Shown here: positions 47,125 through 58,592 of the stretch, piece after piece
Layout: each line of letters opens with the position of its first letter
How positions within the stretch are numbered: the stretch's first letter is position 1
NCBI RefSeq assembly: GCF_030053835.1
Contig: NZ_CP125655.1
Span: 3,906,001-3,970,000 of the forward strand
Direction: 5' to 3'
DNA: 64,000 bases
Origin: Cellulomonas sp. ES6
GTDB taxonomy: Bacteria > Actinomycetota > Actinomycetes > Actinomycetales > Cellulomonadaceae
Notes under the pieces: generated by a model
What the model was told of the DNA's origin: nothing
What the model saw: only the letters and a program-made list of their open reading frames with translations
Database searches by the model: none
Program-made: the position numbers and the translations under genes

Positions 47125-47192
47125 CGAGGTCGTCAGTACGGGACGAGGTCGTCACTCCCAGGTGACGACCTCGTGCCGTACTGACGACCTCG
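47125..47192. repeat. 31-bp stem palindrome between rbfA and the convergent MFS gene
   Basis: The outer arm CGAGGTCGTCAGTACGG pairs with CCGTACTGACGACCTCG (17 bp exact). The inner arm GACGAGGTCGTCAC pairs with GTGACGACCTCGTG (13 of 14). The loop is 6 nt. CGAGGTCGTCA occurs twice within each arm. Likely a bidirectional terminator or dispersed palindromic element. Confidence 0.85.
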
Positions 47193-47264
47193 CCGCATCT
47201 GCGGCCCCGCGTCAGCCCCGGACGCGCTCCCGGCTCCGCCGCGGCTGCTCCGGGGACGGGCGGT

Positions 47265-48737
47265 TCAGGGCGCGGTGCGGCCCGTGCCGCGCGGCATCGC
47301 CAGCGAGGCCACGGCGGCCACCGCGATCACCGCGGCCCCCGTCAGCACCGCCGGCCGCAGCCCGGCGTCGAACCCGTCGGGCGTGATCGTGCCGCCGGCG
47401 GCCGTGAACACAGCGGTCAGCACGGCGACGCCGAGCGCCACGCCCACCTCGCGCAGCGTCGAGTTGGCGGAGGAGGCCGTGCCGTGGTCGTCGGGGGCCA
47501 TGTCGGCGAGCACCGCCGTGGCGCTGGGCGCGAACGTCAGCCCCATCCCGGTCCCGGCGAGCACGAGCCCCGGGACGAGCGCCGCGTACCCGCTGCCCTC
47601 CGCGGCCAGCGCCAGCCACGCGAGCCCGGCGGCCTGCGCGGTGAGGCCCGCGGTCAGCAGCACCCGGACGCCCACGCGCGGCGCGAGGATCCCGGCGAGC
47701 GGGGCGACCACCATCGGGGCCGCCGTCCAGGGCAGGGTGCGCAGACCGGCCTCCAGCGGCGAGTAGCCCTGGACGACCTGGAGGTACTGGGCGAGCAGGA
47801 ACACCGCGCCGAACGCGCCGAGCGAGAACGCGAACCCGGAGGCGTTGGCCACCGAGAAGCTGCGCGACCGGAACAGGCGCAGCGGGACGAGGGCGTGCGG
47901 CGTGCGCGACTCGTGACGCAGGAACACGCCGAGCGCGAGCACGCCGCCGACGATCGGCCCGAGCACGCCGGGCGCCGTCCAGCCGTCGTCGTTGCCGTGC
48001 ACGACGCCCCACACCACGCCCAGCACGCCGGCGGCCGCGAGGAGCAGGCCCAGGACGTCGAGCCGCTGGGCGCGGCCGCGCTGCTCGGGCAGGGCCCGGA
48101 GCACCAGCGGGACCGCGACGAGCGCCACGGGGACGTTGATCCAGAACATCGCCTGCCAGGAGATGCCCTCGACCACCGCGCCGCCGACCACGGGGCCGAG
48201 GGCGACGCCGAGGCCGGAGACGCCGCCCCAGACGCCGATCGCCATGGCGCGGCGCGACGCGGGCACGGCGGCGGCGAGCAGCGCGAGCGACAGCGGCATG
48301 ACCGCGGCGGCCCCGACGCCCTGGAGCGCGCGGGCCGCGACGAGCGCCCCGGGGGACCCGGCCAGGGCGGCGGCGACCGACCCGAGCGTGAACACGGCGA
48401 TGCCGCCGAGGAACGTCCGGCGCCGTCCCCAGCGGTCACCGAGCGTCGCGGCGGCGATCATCAGCGTCGCGAACGCGAGCGTGTACGCGTTGACGACCCA
48501 CTGCAGGTCGGTGAGGGACGCGCCGAGCTCGGCCTGGAGCACGGGCAGCGCGCTGGTGACCACGAGGTTGTCGAGGGTCGCCATGAACATCGGCAGGGAC
48601 GCCGCGAGCAGCGCCAGGGCCACGGGCACGGCCCGGGGGGTCCGCGGGCGAGCCGGCTCGGGCCGGGGGGCGCCGGGACGGCCGGCGGTCCCGCCGACGG
48701 CGCCTCCCGGGGCGGGGGTGCGGATCTGCGTCGACAT
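47265..48737 (-). CDS. MFS transporter, DHA2 (EmrB/QacA) family drug exporter
   Basis: 490 aa with about 14 TM segments. ALLAASLPMFMATLDNLVVTSALPVLQAELGASLTDLQWVVNAYTLAFA is the motif-D1/A region, LGDRWGRRRTFLGG is MFS motif A, and GPVVGGAVVEGISWQAMFWINVPVAL is motif C typical of proton-driven drug exporters. The ATG at 48737 is chosen because AGGAG stands 6 nt upstream; 48755 lacks one. It is divergent from tetR and reads from a near-consensus promoter that contains a TetR-type operator. Confidence 0.93.
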   Translation of the reverse strand: MSTQIRTPAPGGAVGGTAGRPGAPRPEPARPRTPRAVPVALALLAASLPMFMATLDNLVVTSALPVLQAELGASLTDLQWVVNAYTLAFATLMIAAATLGDRWGRRRTFLGGIAVFTLGSVAAALAGSPGALVAARALQGVGAAAVMPLSLALLAAAVPASRRAMAIGVWGGVSGLGVALGPVVGGAVVEGISWQAMFWINVPVALVAVPLVLRALPEQRGRAQRLDVLGLLLAAAGVLGVVWGVVHGNDDGWTAPGVLGPIVGGVLALGVFLRHESRTPHALVPLRLFRSRSFSVANASGFAFSLGAFGAVFLLAQYLQVVQGYSPLEAGLRTLPWTAAPMVVAPLAGILAPRVGVRVLLTAGLTAQAAGLAWLALAAEGSGYAALVPGLVLAGTGMGLTFAPSATAVLADMAPDDHGTASSANSTLREVGVALGVAVLTAVFTAAGGTITPDGFDAGLRPAVLTGAAVIAVAAVASLAMPRGTGRTAP

Positions 48738-48748
48738 CGGAGCTCCTG

Positions 48749-48811
48749 TAAGCATCGGCTGATTACTTCAGACGACCGCGACGCTAGTTATCGACTGATA
48801 ACCTGTCAAGC
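48749..48811. promoter_or_regulatory. tetR/MFS divergent promoter with two operator boxes
   Basis: Leftward (MFS) promoter: -35 TTGACA (complement of 48804-48809), 17-nt spacer, -10 TAGCGT (complement of 48781-48786). The spacer is the dyad GTTATC-GACT-GATAAC (48787-48802). The rightward tetR -10 TAACCT (48799-48804) overlaps this dyad and ends 7 nt before the tetR ATG. A second box sharing ATCGRCTGAT lies at 48749-48767 in the MFS leader. Confidence 0.75.
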
Positions 48812-49441
48812 ATGGACAGCGCGATGCGTGCGAGCCGCCCGCCACGGATGTCGGGGGAGCAGCGACGCGAGCAGATCCTCGCCGCCGCGATGACCGTGTT
48901 CGCCGAGGGCGGCTACGCCGGGACCACCACCGACCAGGTCGCGCGGGCCGCGGGCGTGTCGCAGCCGTACGTCGTGCGGCTGTTCGGCTCCAAGCAGCGC
49001 CTGTTCCTCGAGCTCTACCGGTACACCACCGGCCGCGTCGTGGAGGCGATGGCCGCGGTCGCCCCGGGCCCGGACGCCGTCGAGCGCACCGGGCGCGCGT
49101 ACATGGAGCTCATGGCCGACCGCGACCTGCTCCGCGTGCTCATGCACGGCTTCACGTCGGGCGACGCCGAGGTCGGCCACCTCGCGCGGCACACCCTCGG
49201 CGAGGTCTTCCGGCTGTTCCGGGCGCGCGTCGAGGCCGACGTCCCCGACCCCGACGAGACCGCCCGCCGGTTCGTGGCCGACGGCATGCTCATCAACGTG
49301 CTGCTCAGCTCGGACGGCTTCGCGCACGCCGGCGAGGACCCCGGCCTCGACGCCCTGCTGCGCTGCTTCGCCCCCGAGGTGGTGGCCGCGGCCGCCGGGG
49401 AGGTGCCGGCCGCCGGTGCCGCGGCGGGGGAGCGCGCATGA
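48812..49441 (+). CDS. TetR/AcrR family transcriptional regulator
   Basis: 209 aa. The N-terminal HTH RREQILAAAMTVFAEGGYAGTTTDQVARAAGVSQPYVVRLFGSKQRLFLELY is a standard TetR DNA-binding domain; the rest is a helical ligand domain. By position it represses the divergent MFS exporter and itself, releasing on binding a drug-like ligand. The ATG follows its own -10 by 7 nt with no Shine-Dalgarno, so the mRNA is probably leaderless. Its stop overlaps the truB start (ATGA), tying truB translation to it. Confidence 0.92.
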   Translation: MDSAMRASRPPRMSGEQRREQILAAAMTVFAEGGYAGTTTDQVARAAGVSQPYVVRLFGSKQRLFLELYRYTTGRVVEAMAAVAPGPDAVERTGRAYMELMADRDLLRVLMHGFTSGDAEVGHLARHTLGEVFRLFRARVEADVPDPDETARRFVADGMLINVLLSSDGFAHAGEDPGLDALLRCFAPEVVAAAAGEVPAAGAAAGERA

Positions 49442-50394
49442 GCCCCGCGCGCGAGCAGCGCCGCCCCGACCGTCCCCGCCGCCCCACCGCCCCGGACGGC
49501 CTGCTCGTCGTCGACAAGCCGCAGGGCTGGACCAGCCACGACGTCGTCGCGAAGGTCCGCGGCCTCGCCGGCACCCGCAAGGTCGGGCACGCGGGGACGC
49601 TCGACCCCATGGCCACCGGCGTCCTCGTGCTGGGCGTCGGCCGGGCCACGCGGCTGCTGACCTACGTGGTGGGCGCCGACAAGGAGTACACCGCCACCGT
49701 GCGCCTCGGCGTCGCGACCACGACGGACGACGCGGAGGGTGAGTCACTCACCCGCGCGGACGCCTCGGGCGTGACGCGAGCCGCCGTGGAGGCGGGCGTC
49801 GCCGCGCTCACCGGCCCGATCCAGCAGGTCCCGAGCGCCGTCAGCGCGATCAAGGTGGACGGGCAGCGCGCGTACGCCCGGGTCCGCGCCGGGGAGGACG
49901 TCGAGCTCGCCGCCCGGCCCGTGACGATCCACCGGTTCGACGTGCACGCGGTGCGGCCCGCCGTCGACGCGGACGTGCCGGCGGTCGACGTGGACGTCAC
50001 CGTGGTGTGCTCCTCCGGGACCTACATCCGGGCCCTGGCCCGCGACCTCGGCCGCGCGCTCGGCGTCGGCGGTCACCTGACCGCGCTGCGGCGGACGCGC
50101 GTCGGCGGCTACCCCGTGGCCGGCGCCCGGACGCTGGAGCAGCTCGACGCGTGGCCGGCCGACGTCCCGCTCGGCACGCTGCCCCTGGCCGACGCCGCCC
50201 GCGCGACGTTCCCCGTCCGCGAGCTCACGCCGGACGAGGCGCGCGCGCTGTCGTACGGGCAGCGGGTCCCGGCCTCCGGGACCGGCGCGGGGGTGACGGT
50301 CGCGGCCGTGACGCCCGACGGGGAGCTCGCGGCGCTGCTCGAGGACCGCGGGCCGCACGCCCGCCCGGTGCTGGTGTTCGCGGCCGCGTCCTGA
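49438..50394 (+). CDS. truB: tRNA pseudouridine-55 synthase
   Basis: 318 aa; makes Psi55 in the T-loop of tRNAs. GLLVVDKPQGWTSHDVVAKVR, then the catalytic Asp in KVGHAGTLDPMATGVLVLGVGRATRL, IQQVPSAVSAIKVDGQRAYARVRAG and CSSGTYIRALARDLGRALGVGGHLTALRRTRVG. A C-terminal extension resembles the actinobacterial TruB tail. The ATG overlaps the tetR stop, so truB is expressed at least partly from the tetR transcript. Confidence 0.96.
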   Translation: MSPAREQRRPDRPRRPTAPDGLLVVDKPQGWTSHDVVAKVRGLAGTRKVGHAGTLDPMATGVLVLGVGRATRLLTYVVGADKEYTATVRLGVATTTDDAEGESLTRADASGVTRAAVEAGVAALTGPIQQVPSAVSAIKVDGQRAYARVRAGEDVELAARPVTIHRFDVHAVRPAVDADVPAVDVDVTVVCSSGTYIRALARDLGRALGVGGHLTALRRTRVGGYPVAGARTLEQLDAWPADVPLGTLPLADAARATFPVRELTPDEARALSYGQRVPASGTGAGVTVAAVTPDGELAALLEDRGPHARPVLVFAAAS

Positions 50395-50429
50395 CGTCTC
50401 CGCGCGGGGACGGCCCCGCCCCCCGGGGG

Positions 50430-50870
50430 TCAGCCCAGGGAGTCGACCACCGCGGCGACCCGGCGCCGGCGCGTGGCGTCGGTCTTCGCGCCCTCGACCG
50501 CCAGCACGTGCGCGCGCTGCTTCGAGTACGACAGCGCCGCCCACGCCCCGCCGGCTGCGGGCCCCGCGGCGGCGAGCGCCTCGGCCAGGTCCGGGGGCAC
50601 CTCGACCGTCCGCGGCGCGTCGTCCACCTCGAGCACCACCTCCACGTCGTCGCCGGCGGCGATCCCCGCGGCGGCGCGGTTCGCGGCCGAGACCCCCACC
50701 CAGTACGCGCCGGAGTACGGGGCGACGGAGCCGCGGAACGTGTGGGCGCCGATCGTCACGGAGACGGGGACGCGCTTGCCGCGCCCCAGGCCCAGCACGA
50801 CGTCCTCGGGGACCTCGATGCCCGTGGTGGTGCCGCCCGTCGCGACGAGCGTGGTGTGCAGGGTGACCAT
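50430..50870 (-). CDS. YdeI/OmpD-associated-type protein with DUF1905
   Basis: 146 aa. The N-terminal beta-barrel-like DUF1905 domain (GIEVPEDVVLGLGRGKRVPVSVTIGAHTFRGSVAPYSGAYWVGVS) is followed by the C-terminal helical part (VPPDLAEALAA, AWAALSYSKQRAHVLAVEGAKTDATRRRRVAAVV) of the bacteriocin-protection/YdeI family. GGAGG precedes the ATG. It is a lone gene inserted antisense between truB and ribF; function unknown. Confidence 0.85.
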   Translation of the reverse strand: MVTLHTTLVATGGTTTGIEVPEDVVLGLGRGKRVPVSVTIGAHTFRGSVAPYSGAYWVGVSAANRAAAGIAAGDDVEVVLEVDDAPRTVEVPPDLAEALAAAGPAAGGAWAALSYSKQRAHVLAVEGAKTDATRRRRVAAVVDSLG

Positions 50871-51084
50871 CCTGACCTCCGGGGGTCGTGGGGCGCGTCG
50901 TGCACCGGCCGGCCGAGCGTAGCGCCGCGAGCACGGGGCACCCGTCGGGCGCAGGGCGTCTCATCGGGCGCTGGGCAACCCGACGCGCGCGGGGCACCCG
51001 TCGCGCCGTGGCAGGCTTGTCCCCGCGCCGCGACCGCCGGCGCCCTCGACATGCGCCGTGAGGCGCTGACGGACGGGAGTGCGT

Positions 51085-52089
51085 GTGCAGCGCTGGACGG
51101 ACCTGGCGCAGGTCCCCGCGGGCTTCGGGCCGTCGGTGGTGACGATCGGCAACTTCGACGGCGTCCACCGCGGGCACGTCGGCGTCCTCACCCGCATGGT
51201 CGCGGACGCGCGCGCCGCGGGTGCCCGGTCCGTCGCCGTGACGTTCACGCCGCACCCGCAGCAGGTCCACCGCCCCGAGACCGCCCCGCCGCTGCTCACG
51301 GGCGACGAGGACCGCCTGGAGCTGCTCGGCCAGACCGGCCTGGACGCGGTGCTGCTGCTGACGTACACGCTGGAGTTCGCCCAGCAGACCGCCGAGGAGT
51401 TCGTGCGCCGGTACCTCGTGGACGGGCTGCACGCCCGCACGGTGGTCGTCGGGCGCGACGTGCGGTTCGGGCGCGGCAACGCCGGCGACCTGGCGACGAT
51501 GGTGGAGCTGGGGGAGCGGTACGGGTTCGGCGTCGAGGTGATCGAGGACGTCGTCCCGGACGGCACCGAGGCCGAGGAGCTCGCGGACGCCCTGGCCGAC
51601 CCGCTGCACCGCCGCTGGTCCTCCACCTGGGTGCGCGAGCTGCTCGAGGCCGGCGACGTCCGGCAGGCGGCGCGCGTGCTCGGGCGTCCGCACCGGATGC
51701 GCGGCACGGTGGTGCACGGCGCGAAGCGGGGCCGCGAGCTCGGGTTCCCCACCGCCAACCTGGACCCGGACTCCGACGGGATGGTCCCCGCGGACGGCGT
51801 GTACGCCGGCTGGCTGCGCCGGCCCGCGGTGGCGCCGGGGTCGCCCGACGCGGTGCTGCCCGCCGCGGTGTCGGTCGGCACCAACCCGACGTTCGACGGC
51901 GCGCGGCGCAGCGTCGAGGCCTACGTGCTGGACCGCACGGACCTCGACCTGTACGGCGAGCAGGTGGTGGTCGAGTTCGTCGAGCGGCTGCGGCCGACGC
52001 TGCGCTTCGACTCCGTGGACGCGCTGGTCGCGCGCATGCACCAGGACGTCGAGGGCGTCCGGGGCGTGCTCGCCGGCGCCGCCGGCTGA
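51085..52089 (+). CDS. ribF: Bifunctional riboflavin kinase/FAD synthetase
   Basis: 334 aa. The N-terminal FMN adenylyltransferase has VVTIGNFDGVHRGHVGVL and TFTPHPQQVHRPE. The C-terminal riboflavin kinase has GKxR-type GTVVHGAKRGRELGFPTANLD, VSVGTNPTFDGARRSVEAYVLD and VVEFVERLRPTLRFDSVDALVARM. The GTG at 51085 is chosen because GGGAG (51075-51079) lies at proper distance; the GTG at 51079 overlaps that site. Confidence 0.95.
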   Translation: MQRWTDLAQVPAGFGPSVVTIGNFDGVHRGHVGVLTRMVADARAAGARSVAVTFTPHPQQVHRPETAPPLLTGDEDRLELLGQTGLDAVLLLTYTLEFAQQTAEEFVRRYLVDGLHARTVVVGRDVRFGRGNAGDLATMVELGERYGFGVEVIEDVVPDGTEAEELADALADPLHRRWSSTWVRELLEAGDVRQAARVLGRPHRMRGTVVHGAKRGRELGFPTANLDPDSDGMVPADGVYAGWLRRPAVAPGSPDAVLPAAVSVGTNPTFDGARRSVEAYVLDRTDLDLYGEQVVVEFVERLRPTLRFDSVDALVARMHQDVEGVRGVLAGAAG

Positions 52090-52182
52090 TAGACTCGCAC
52101 AGCCGTCAGAACGGCCGCGGACCGAGAGCGCCCGGGTGGACCTGCCCCGGAGCACCGCGCAACGAGACAATCCAGGAGAGTC

Positions 52183-52452
52183 GTGCCCCTCGACAGCGCC
52201 ACCAAGAAGTCCATCATGGCCGAGTACGCCACCCACGAGGGTGACACCGGCTCGCCGGAGGTCCAGATCGCCCTGCTGACGCAGCGCATCAACGACCTGA
52301 ACGAGCACCTCAAGACGCACAAGCACGACCACCACAGCCGTCGTGGGCTGCTGCTGCTGGTCGGCCAGCGTCGTCGCCTCCAGGGCTACCTGCAGAAGGT
52401 CGACATCGACCGCTACCGCAGCCTGATCCAGCGGCTCGGCCTGCGCCGTTGA
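52183..52452 (+). CDS. rpsO: 30S ribosomal protein S15
   Basis: 89-aa uS15, a primary 16S rRNA binder: [66 protein letters not shown] start after CAGGAGAG. TAGACT near 52090 may be its promoter -10. A hairpin terminator and an RNA leader separate it from pnp, as in other actinobacteria. Confidence 0.98.
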   Translation: MPLDSATKKSIMAEYATHEGDTGSPEVQIALLTQRINDLNEHLKTHKHDHHSRRGLLLLVGQRRRLQGYLQKVDIDRYRSLIQRLGLRR

Positions 52453-52458
52453 CCGCCT

Positions 52459-52494
52459 GACCAGCCCGGACCCCGTCCAGGGTCCGGGCTGGTC
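52459..52494 (+). terminator. Terminator after rpsO
   Basis: Perfect 15-bp stem GACCAGCCCGGACCC / GGGTCCGGGCTGGTC with a 6-nt loop, 6 nt after the stop. Confidence 0.8.
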
Positions 52495-52572
52495 CTGCGT
52501 CGGGCCCCCGGGCCCGGCGCGCACGTCCCACCCAGCAAGACACCAGCAACGACGGGTGCCGGTCGACGCGTC

Positions 52573-52627
52573 CGGTCCTCGGTAGTGGTTCCCGGAACGC
52601 GTGTCCGGGTCCCTCGATCGAAGACCG
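52573..52627 (+). ncRNA. Actino-pnp-like 5' leader RNA
   Basis: In the pnp leader an outer stem CGGTC / GACCG (52573-52577 with 52623-52627) encloses the hairpin CCCGGA / TCCGGG (52591-52596 with 52604-52609) and unpaired TCGGTAGTGG and CTCGATCGAA segments. Location and layout fit the Actino-pnp motif known upstream of polynucleotide phosphorylase genes. Not confirmed by a covariance model. Confidence 0.6.
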
Positions 52628-52668
52628 CCGTGACCGGTCCGGCGCCTTCGAGACGAAGGAGGGCACCC

Positions 52669-54903
52669 GTGGAGGGTCCCGAGATCCAGTTCGCCAAGGC
52701 CGTGATCGACAACGGCCGCTTCGGCACCCGCACCGTCCGCTTCGAGACCGGCCGCCTGGCCAAGCAGGCCGCCGGCTCCGCGATGGCCTACCTCGACGGC
52801 GAGACGGCCCTGCTGTCCGCCACGACGGCCGGCAAGCACCCCAAGGACCAGTTCGACTTCTTCCCCCTGACGGTGGACGTCGAGGAGCGGCAGTACGCCG
52901 CCGGCAAGATCCCCGGCTCGTTCTTCCGTCGCGAGGGTCGCCCCTCGACGGACGCGATCCTGGCCTGCCGCCTGATCGACCGCCCGCTGCGCCCCCTGTT
53001 CGTCAAGGGCCTGCGCAACGAGGTCCAGGTCGTCGTCACCGTCCTGGCGATCCACCCGGACGACGCGTACGACGTGCTCGCGATCAACGCCGCGTCCATC
53101 TCCACCCAGATCTCCGGCCTGCCGTTCTCCGGCCCGGTCGGCGCCGTGCGCATCGCGCTGATCGACGGCCAGTGGGTCGCGTTCCCGCGGTACAGCGAGC
53201 GGGAGCGCGCGACGTTCGAGATCGTCGTCGCGGGCCGCGTGGTCGGCGACGACGTCGCGATCGCGATGATCGAGGCCGAGGCGCCTGAGAAGTCCTGGAA
53301 CCTCATCAAGGACGCCGGCGGCGTCGCCCCGACCGAGGCCGTCGTGGCCGAGGGCCTCGAGGCCGCGAAGCCGTTCATCCGCTCGCTCGTCGTGGCGCAG
53401 CAGGAGCTCGCCGCGCAGGCCTCCAAGGAGACCCGCGAGTTCCCGACGTTCCCGGACTACCAGCCGGACGCGTACGAGGCCGTCGAGGGCGCCGCGGAGG
53501 GCAAGATCCGCGAGGCCATGCAGATCGCCGACAAGCAGACCCGCGAGGGCCGCCTGGACGAGATCAAGGCCGAGACGCTCGACGCCCTGGCCGCCTCGTT
53601 CGAGGGTCGCGAGAAGGAGCTGTCCGCCGCGGTCCGCTCCGTGACCAAGAAGGTCATCCGCCAGCGCATCCTCACCGACGGCTTCCGCATCGACGGCCGC
53701 GGCCTGCGGGACATCCGCACGCTGTCCGCCGAGGTCGAGGTCCTGCCCCGCGTGCACGGCTCGGCGCTGTTCGAGCGCGGCGAGACCCAGATCATGGGTG
53801 TCACCACGCTGAACATGCTCCGGATGGAGCAGCAGATCGACTCGCTGTCGCCCGAGACGCGCAAGCGCTACATGCACAACTACAACTTCCCGCCGTACTC
53901 GACCGGTGAGACGGGCCGCGTGGGCTCGCCGAAGCGGCGCGAGATCGGCCACGGCGCGCTCGCCGAGCGGGCGATCCTGCCGGTGCTGCCGTCGCGCGAG
54001 GAGTTCCCCTACGCGATCCGCCAGGTCTCCGAGGCGCTGGGCTCCAACGGCTCGACGTCGATGGGCTCGGTCTGCGCCTCGACCCTGTCGCTGCTGAACG
54101 CGGGTGTGCCGCTGCGTGCGCCCGTCGCCGGCATCGCCATGGGCCTGGTGTCCGACACGGTCGACGGCCAGACCCGCTACGCGGCGCTGACCGACATCCT
54201 GGGCGCCGAGGACGCGTTCGGCGACATGGACTTCAAGGTCGCCGGCACCCGCGAGTTCGTCACGGCCATCCAGCTCGACACCAAGCTCGACGGCATCCCC
54301 GCCTCCGTGCTGGCCGACGCGCTGACCCAGGCCAAGGAGGCGCGCCTCGCGATCCTCGACGTGCTGAACGAGGCCATCGACGTCCCCGACGAGATGTCCC
54401 CGAACGCCCCGCGCGTCATCACGGTGAAGGTGCCGGTCGACAAGATCGGCGAGGTCATCGGCCCGAAGGGCAAGATGATCAACCAGATCCAGGAGGAGAC
54501 CGGCGCGGACATCTCCATCGAGGACGACGGCACCGTCTACATCGGCGCGACCGACGGCCCCTCGGCCGAGGCGGCGCGGGCCGCGATCAACGCGATCGCG
54601 AACCCGCACATGCCGGAGATCGGCGAGCGCTTCGTGGGCACGGTCGTCAAGACGACCACCTTCGGCGCGTTCATCTCGCTCTCCCCGGGCAAGGACGGCC
54701 TGCTGCACATCTCGCAGATCCGTCGCCTGGTGGGCGGCAAGCGCGTCGAGAAGGTCGAGGACGTCCTCGGCGTGGGCCAGAAGGTCCAGGTCGAGATCGG
54801 CGAGATCGACCCGCGCGGCAAGCTGTCGCTCCACGCCGTGGTCGAGGACGAGGCGCCCGCCGAGGGTGCCGACTCCGCTGCGGCCGAGCCGGCCGACGCC
54901 TGA
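52669..54903 (+). CDS. pnp: Polynucleotide phosphorylase/guanosine pentaphosphate synthetase
   Basis: 744-aa 3'-5' phosphorolytic exonuclease. Two RNase PH domains are visible ([14 protein letters not shown] ... [11 protein letters not shown] and [15 protein letters not shown] ... [24 protein letters not shown]), separated by an all-helical linker. KH ([37 protein letters not shown]) and S1 ([31 protein letters not shown]) domains end it. The GTG at 52669 follows GAAGGAGGG; the open frame upstream is leader. M16 peptidase follows 1 nt downstream. Confidence 0.97.
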   Translation: MEGPEIQFAKAVIDNGRFGTRTVRFETGRLAKQAAGSAMAYLDGETALLSATTAGKHPKDQFDFFPLTVDVEERQYAAGKIPGSFFRREGRPSTDAILACRLIDRPLRPLFVKGLRNEVQVVVTVLAIHPDDAYDVLAINAASISTQISGLPFSGPVGAVRIALIDGQWVAFPRYSERERATFEIVVAGRVVGDDVAIAMIEAEAPEKSWNLIKDAGGVAPTEAVVAEGLEAAKPFIRSLVVAQQELAAQASKETREFPTFPDYQPDAYEAVEGAAEGKIREAMQIADKQTREGRLDEIKAETLDALAASFEGREKELSAAVRSVTKKVIRQRILTDGFRIDGRGLRDIRTLSAEVEVLPRVHGSALFERGETQIMGVTTLNMLRMEQQIDSLSPETRKRYMHNYNFPPYSTGETGRVGSPKRREIGHGALAERAILPVLPSREEFPYAIRQVSEALGSNGSTSMGSVCASTLSLLNAGVPLRAPVAGIAMGLVSDTVDGQTRYAALTDILGAEDAFGDMDFKVAGTREFVTAIQLDTKLDGIPASVLADALTQAKEARLAILDVLNEAIDVPDEMSPNAPRVITVKVPVDKIGEVIGPKGKMINQIQEETGADISIEDDGTVYIGATDGPSAEAARAAINAIANPHMPEIGERFVGTVVKTTTFGAFISLSPGKDGLLHISQIRRLVGGKRVEKVEDVLGVGQKVQVEIGEIDPRGKLSLHAVVEDEAPAEGADSAAAEPADA

Positions 54904-54904
54904 C

Positions 54905-56233
54905 GTGCCCCTGCACCTCCCCCTGGTCGCACCCGGGCAGCCGGGCAGCGACCTGACCGCCGGGCAGGCGGGCGACGGCGAGCTCCGTCGCTCCGTCCTG
55001 CCCGGCGGGGTGCGTCTGCTCACCGAGCACGTCCCCGGGATGCGTTCCGCGTCCGTGGGGGCGTGGGTGGGCGTCGGCTCGCGCGACGAGTCCGACGGCC
55101 ACCACGGGTCGACGCACTTCCTCGAGCACCTGCTGTTCAAGGGCACGGCGCGGCGCACGGCGATGGACATCGCCGAGGCGTTCGACGAGGTCGGCGGCGA
55201 GGCGAACGCCGCCACGGGCAAGGAGCACACGTGCTACTACGCCCGGGTGCTCGACGAGGACCTCCCGATGGCGGTCGACGTCATCGCCGACATGGTGACG
55301 TCCGCCCGCCTGGACCGCGACGAGCTCGAGACCGAGCGCGGCGTGATCCTCGAGGAGCTCGCCATGAACGACGACGACCCGAGCGACGTCGTCCACGAGC
55401 GCTTCGCCACCGTCGTGCTCGGCGACCACCCCCTCGGGCGCCCGATCGGCGGCACGCCGGACACCATCCGCGCCGTCCCGCGCGACGCCGTGTGGGCGCA
55501 CTACCGGCAGCACTACCGCCCGGCGACCCTGGTCGTCACCGCGGCCGGCAACGTCGACCACGACGCGCTCGCCGCCCAGGTCGTGCGCGCCCTGCACGAC
55601 GGCGGCTGGCCGCTCGCCGACGGCGAGGCTCCCGCCGCCCGCCGGGGCTCCGCCGAGGCGCAGCCCGTCACCGCCGGCCCGTCCCGGGTCACGGTGCGCC
55701 GCGCCACCGAGCAGGCGAACGTCATCGTCGGCGGCACCGGCCTCACGGCGACCGACCCGCGACGCTTCACGCTGTCCGTGCTGAACGCGGTGCTCGGCGG
55801 CGGCATGTCGTCGCGGCTGTTCCAGGAGATCCGCGAGAAGCGGGGCCTGGCGTACTCCACCTACTCGTTCGCCTCCGGGCACGCCGACACCGGCGTCTTC
55901 GGGCTCTACGCCGGATGCACCCCCGGGCGCGTCGACGAGGTGACCGACCTGCTGGTGGCCGAGCTGGAGCGGCTCGCGGACGGGGGCATCACCGACGCCG
56001 AGCTGCGGCGCTCGGTGGGCCAGCTGTCCGGCAGCCTGGTGCTCGGTCTCGAGGACTCGGGGTCGCGCATGAGCCGGCTCGGGAAGTCCGAGCTGGTGCA
56101 CGGGGAGCTGCTGTCGACGCAGGAGTCGCTCGACCGCGTGCGCGCCGTCACGGCCGCGGACGTGCAGGAGCTGGCCGCGGACCTCGCGTCGCGCCCGCGC
56201 TCCGTGGTGCGGGTCGGCCCGTTCGGCGACTGA
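54905..56233 (+). CDS. M16 family zinc peptidase
   Basis: 442 aa, insulinase/MPP-like. The inverted zinc motif HFLEH is seen in GSTHFLEHLLFKGTARRTAMDIAEAFDEVGGEANAATGKEHTCYYARV, with the distal Glu in ERGVILEELAMNDDDPSDVVHE. A C-terminal inactive-half domain includes SSRLFQEIREKRGLAYSTYSFASGHADTG. It is regularly found after pnp and before dapB in actinobacteria. Cytoplasmic, substrate unknown. The GTG at 54905 gives the conserved start. A perfect hairpin follows. Confidence 0.95.
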   Translation: MPLHLPLVAPGQPGSDLTAGQAGDGELRRSVLPGGVRLLTEHVPGMRSASVGAWVGVGSRDESDGHHGSTHFLEHLLFKGTARRTAMDIAEAFDEVGGEANAATGKEHTCYYARVLDEDLPMAVDVIADMVTSARLDRDELETERGVILEELAMNDDDPSDVVHERFATVVLGDHPLGRPIGGTPDTIRAVPRDAVWAHYRQHYRPATLVVTAAGNVDHDALAAQVVRALHDGGWPLADGEAPAARRGSAEAQPVTAGPSRVTVRRATEQANVIVGGTGLTATDPRRFTLSVLNAVLGGGMSSRLFQEIREKRGLAYSTYSFASGHADTGVFGLYAGCTPGRVDEVTDLLVAELERLADGGITDAELRRSVGQLSGSLVLGLEDSGSRMSRLGKSELVHGELLSTQESLDRVRAVTAADVQELAADLASRPRSVVRVGPFGD

Positions 56234-56240
56234 CGGCCCT

Positions 56241-56280
56241 CGCGACGGGCCCGGCACCACGCGGTGCCGGGCCCGTCGCG
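56241..56280 (+). terminator. Terminator after the M16 peptidase
   Basis: Perfect 18-bp stem CGCGACGGGCCCGGCACC / GGTGCCGGGCCCGTCGCG with a 4-nt loop, starting 7 nt after the stop. Confidence 0.8.
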
Positions 56281-56347
56281 CGTCCCGGGGACGCACCGGG
56301 TCCGAGGTCCCGTTCCCCTGGCGCCGTCCCGGGGCGATCATGGGCGC

Positions 56348-58517
<2,170 letters not shown>

Positions 58518-58592
58518 GGCTGGCGTCCGCCGGTCACGTGCGGAGGGCTCGCCAAGGCTCGACCGGCGGTGCGGGCGCTGCCGGCGGGGCGC

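Noticed and set aside
47125..47192. Transposon terminal inverted repeat
   Set aside because: The two arms are only 6 nt apart and no transposase or matching distant end is seen.
49744..55230. 1828-codon open frame on the minus strand
   Set aside because: It lies antisense to truB, ribF, rpsO, pnp and the M16 gene. GC-rich codon bias removes stops from shadow frames; no domain is recognisable.
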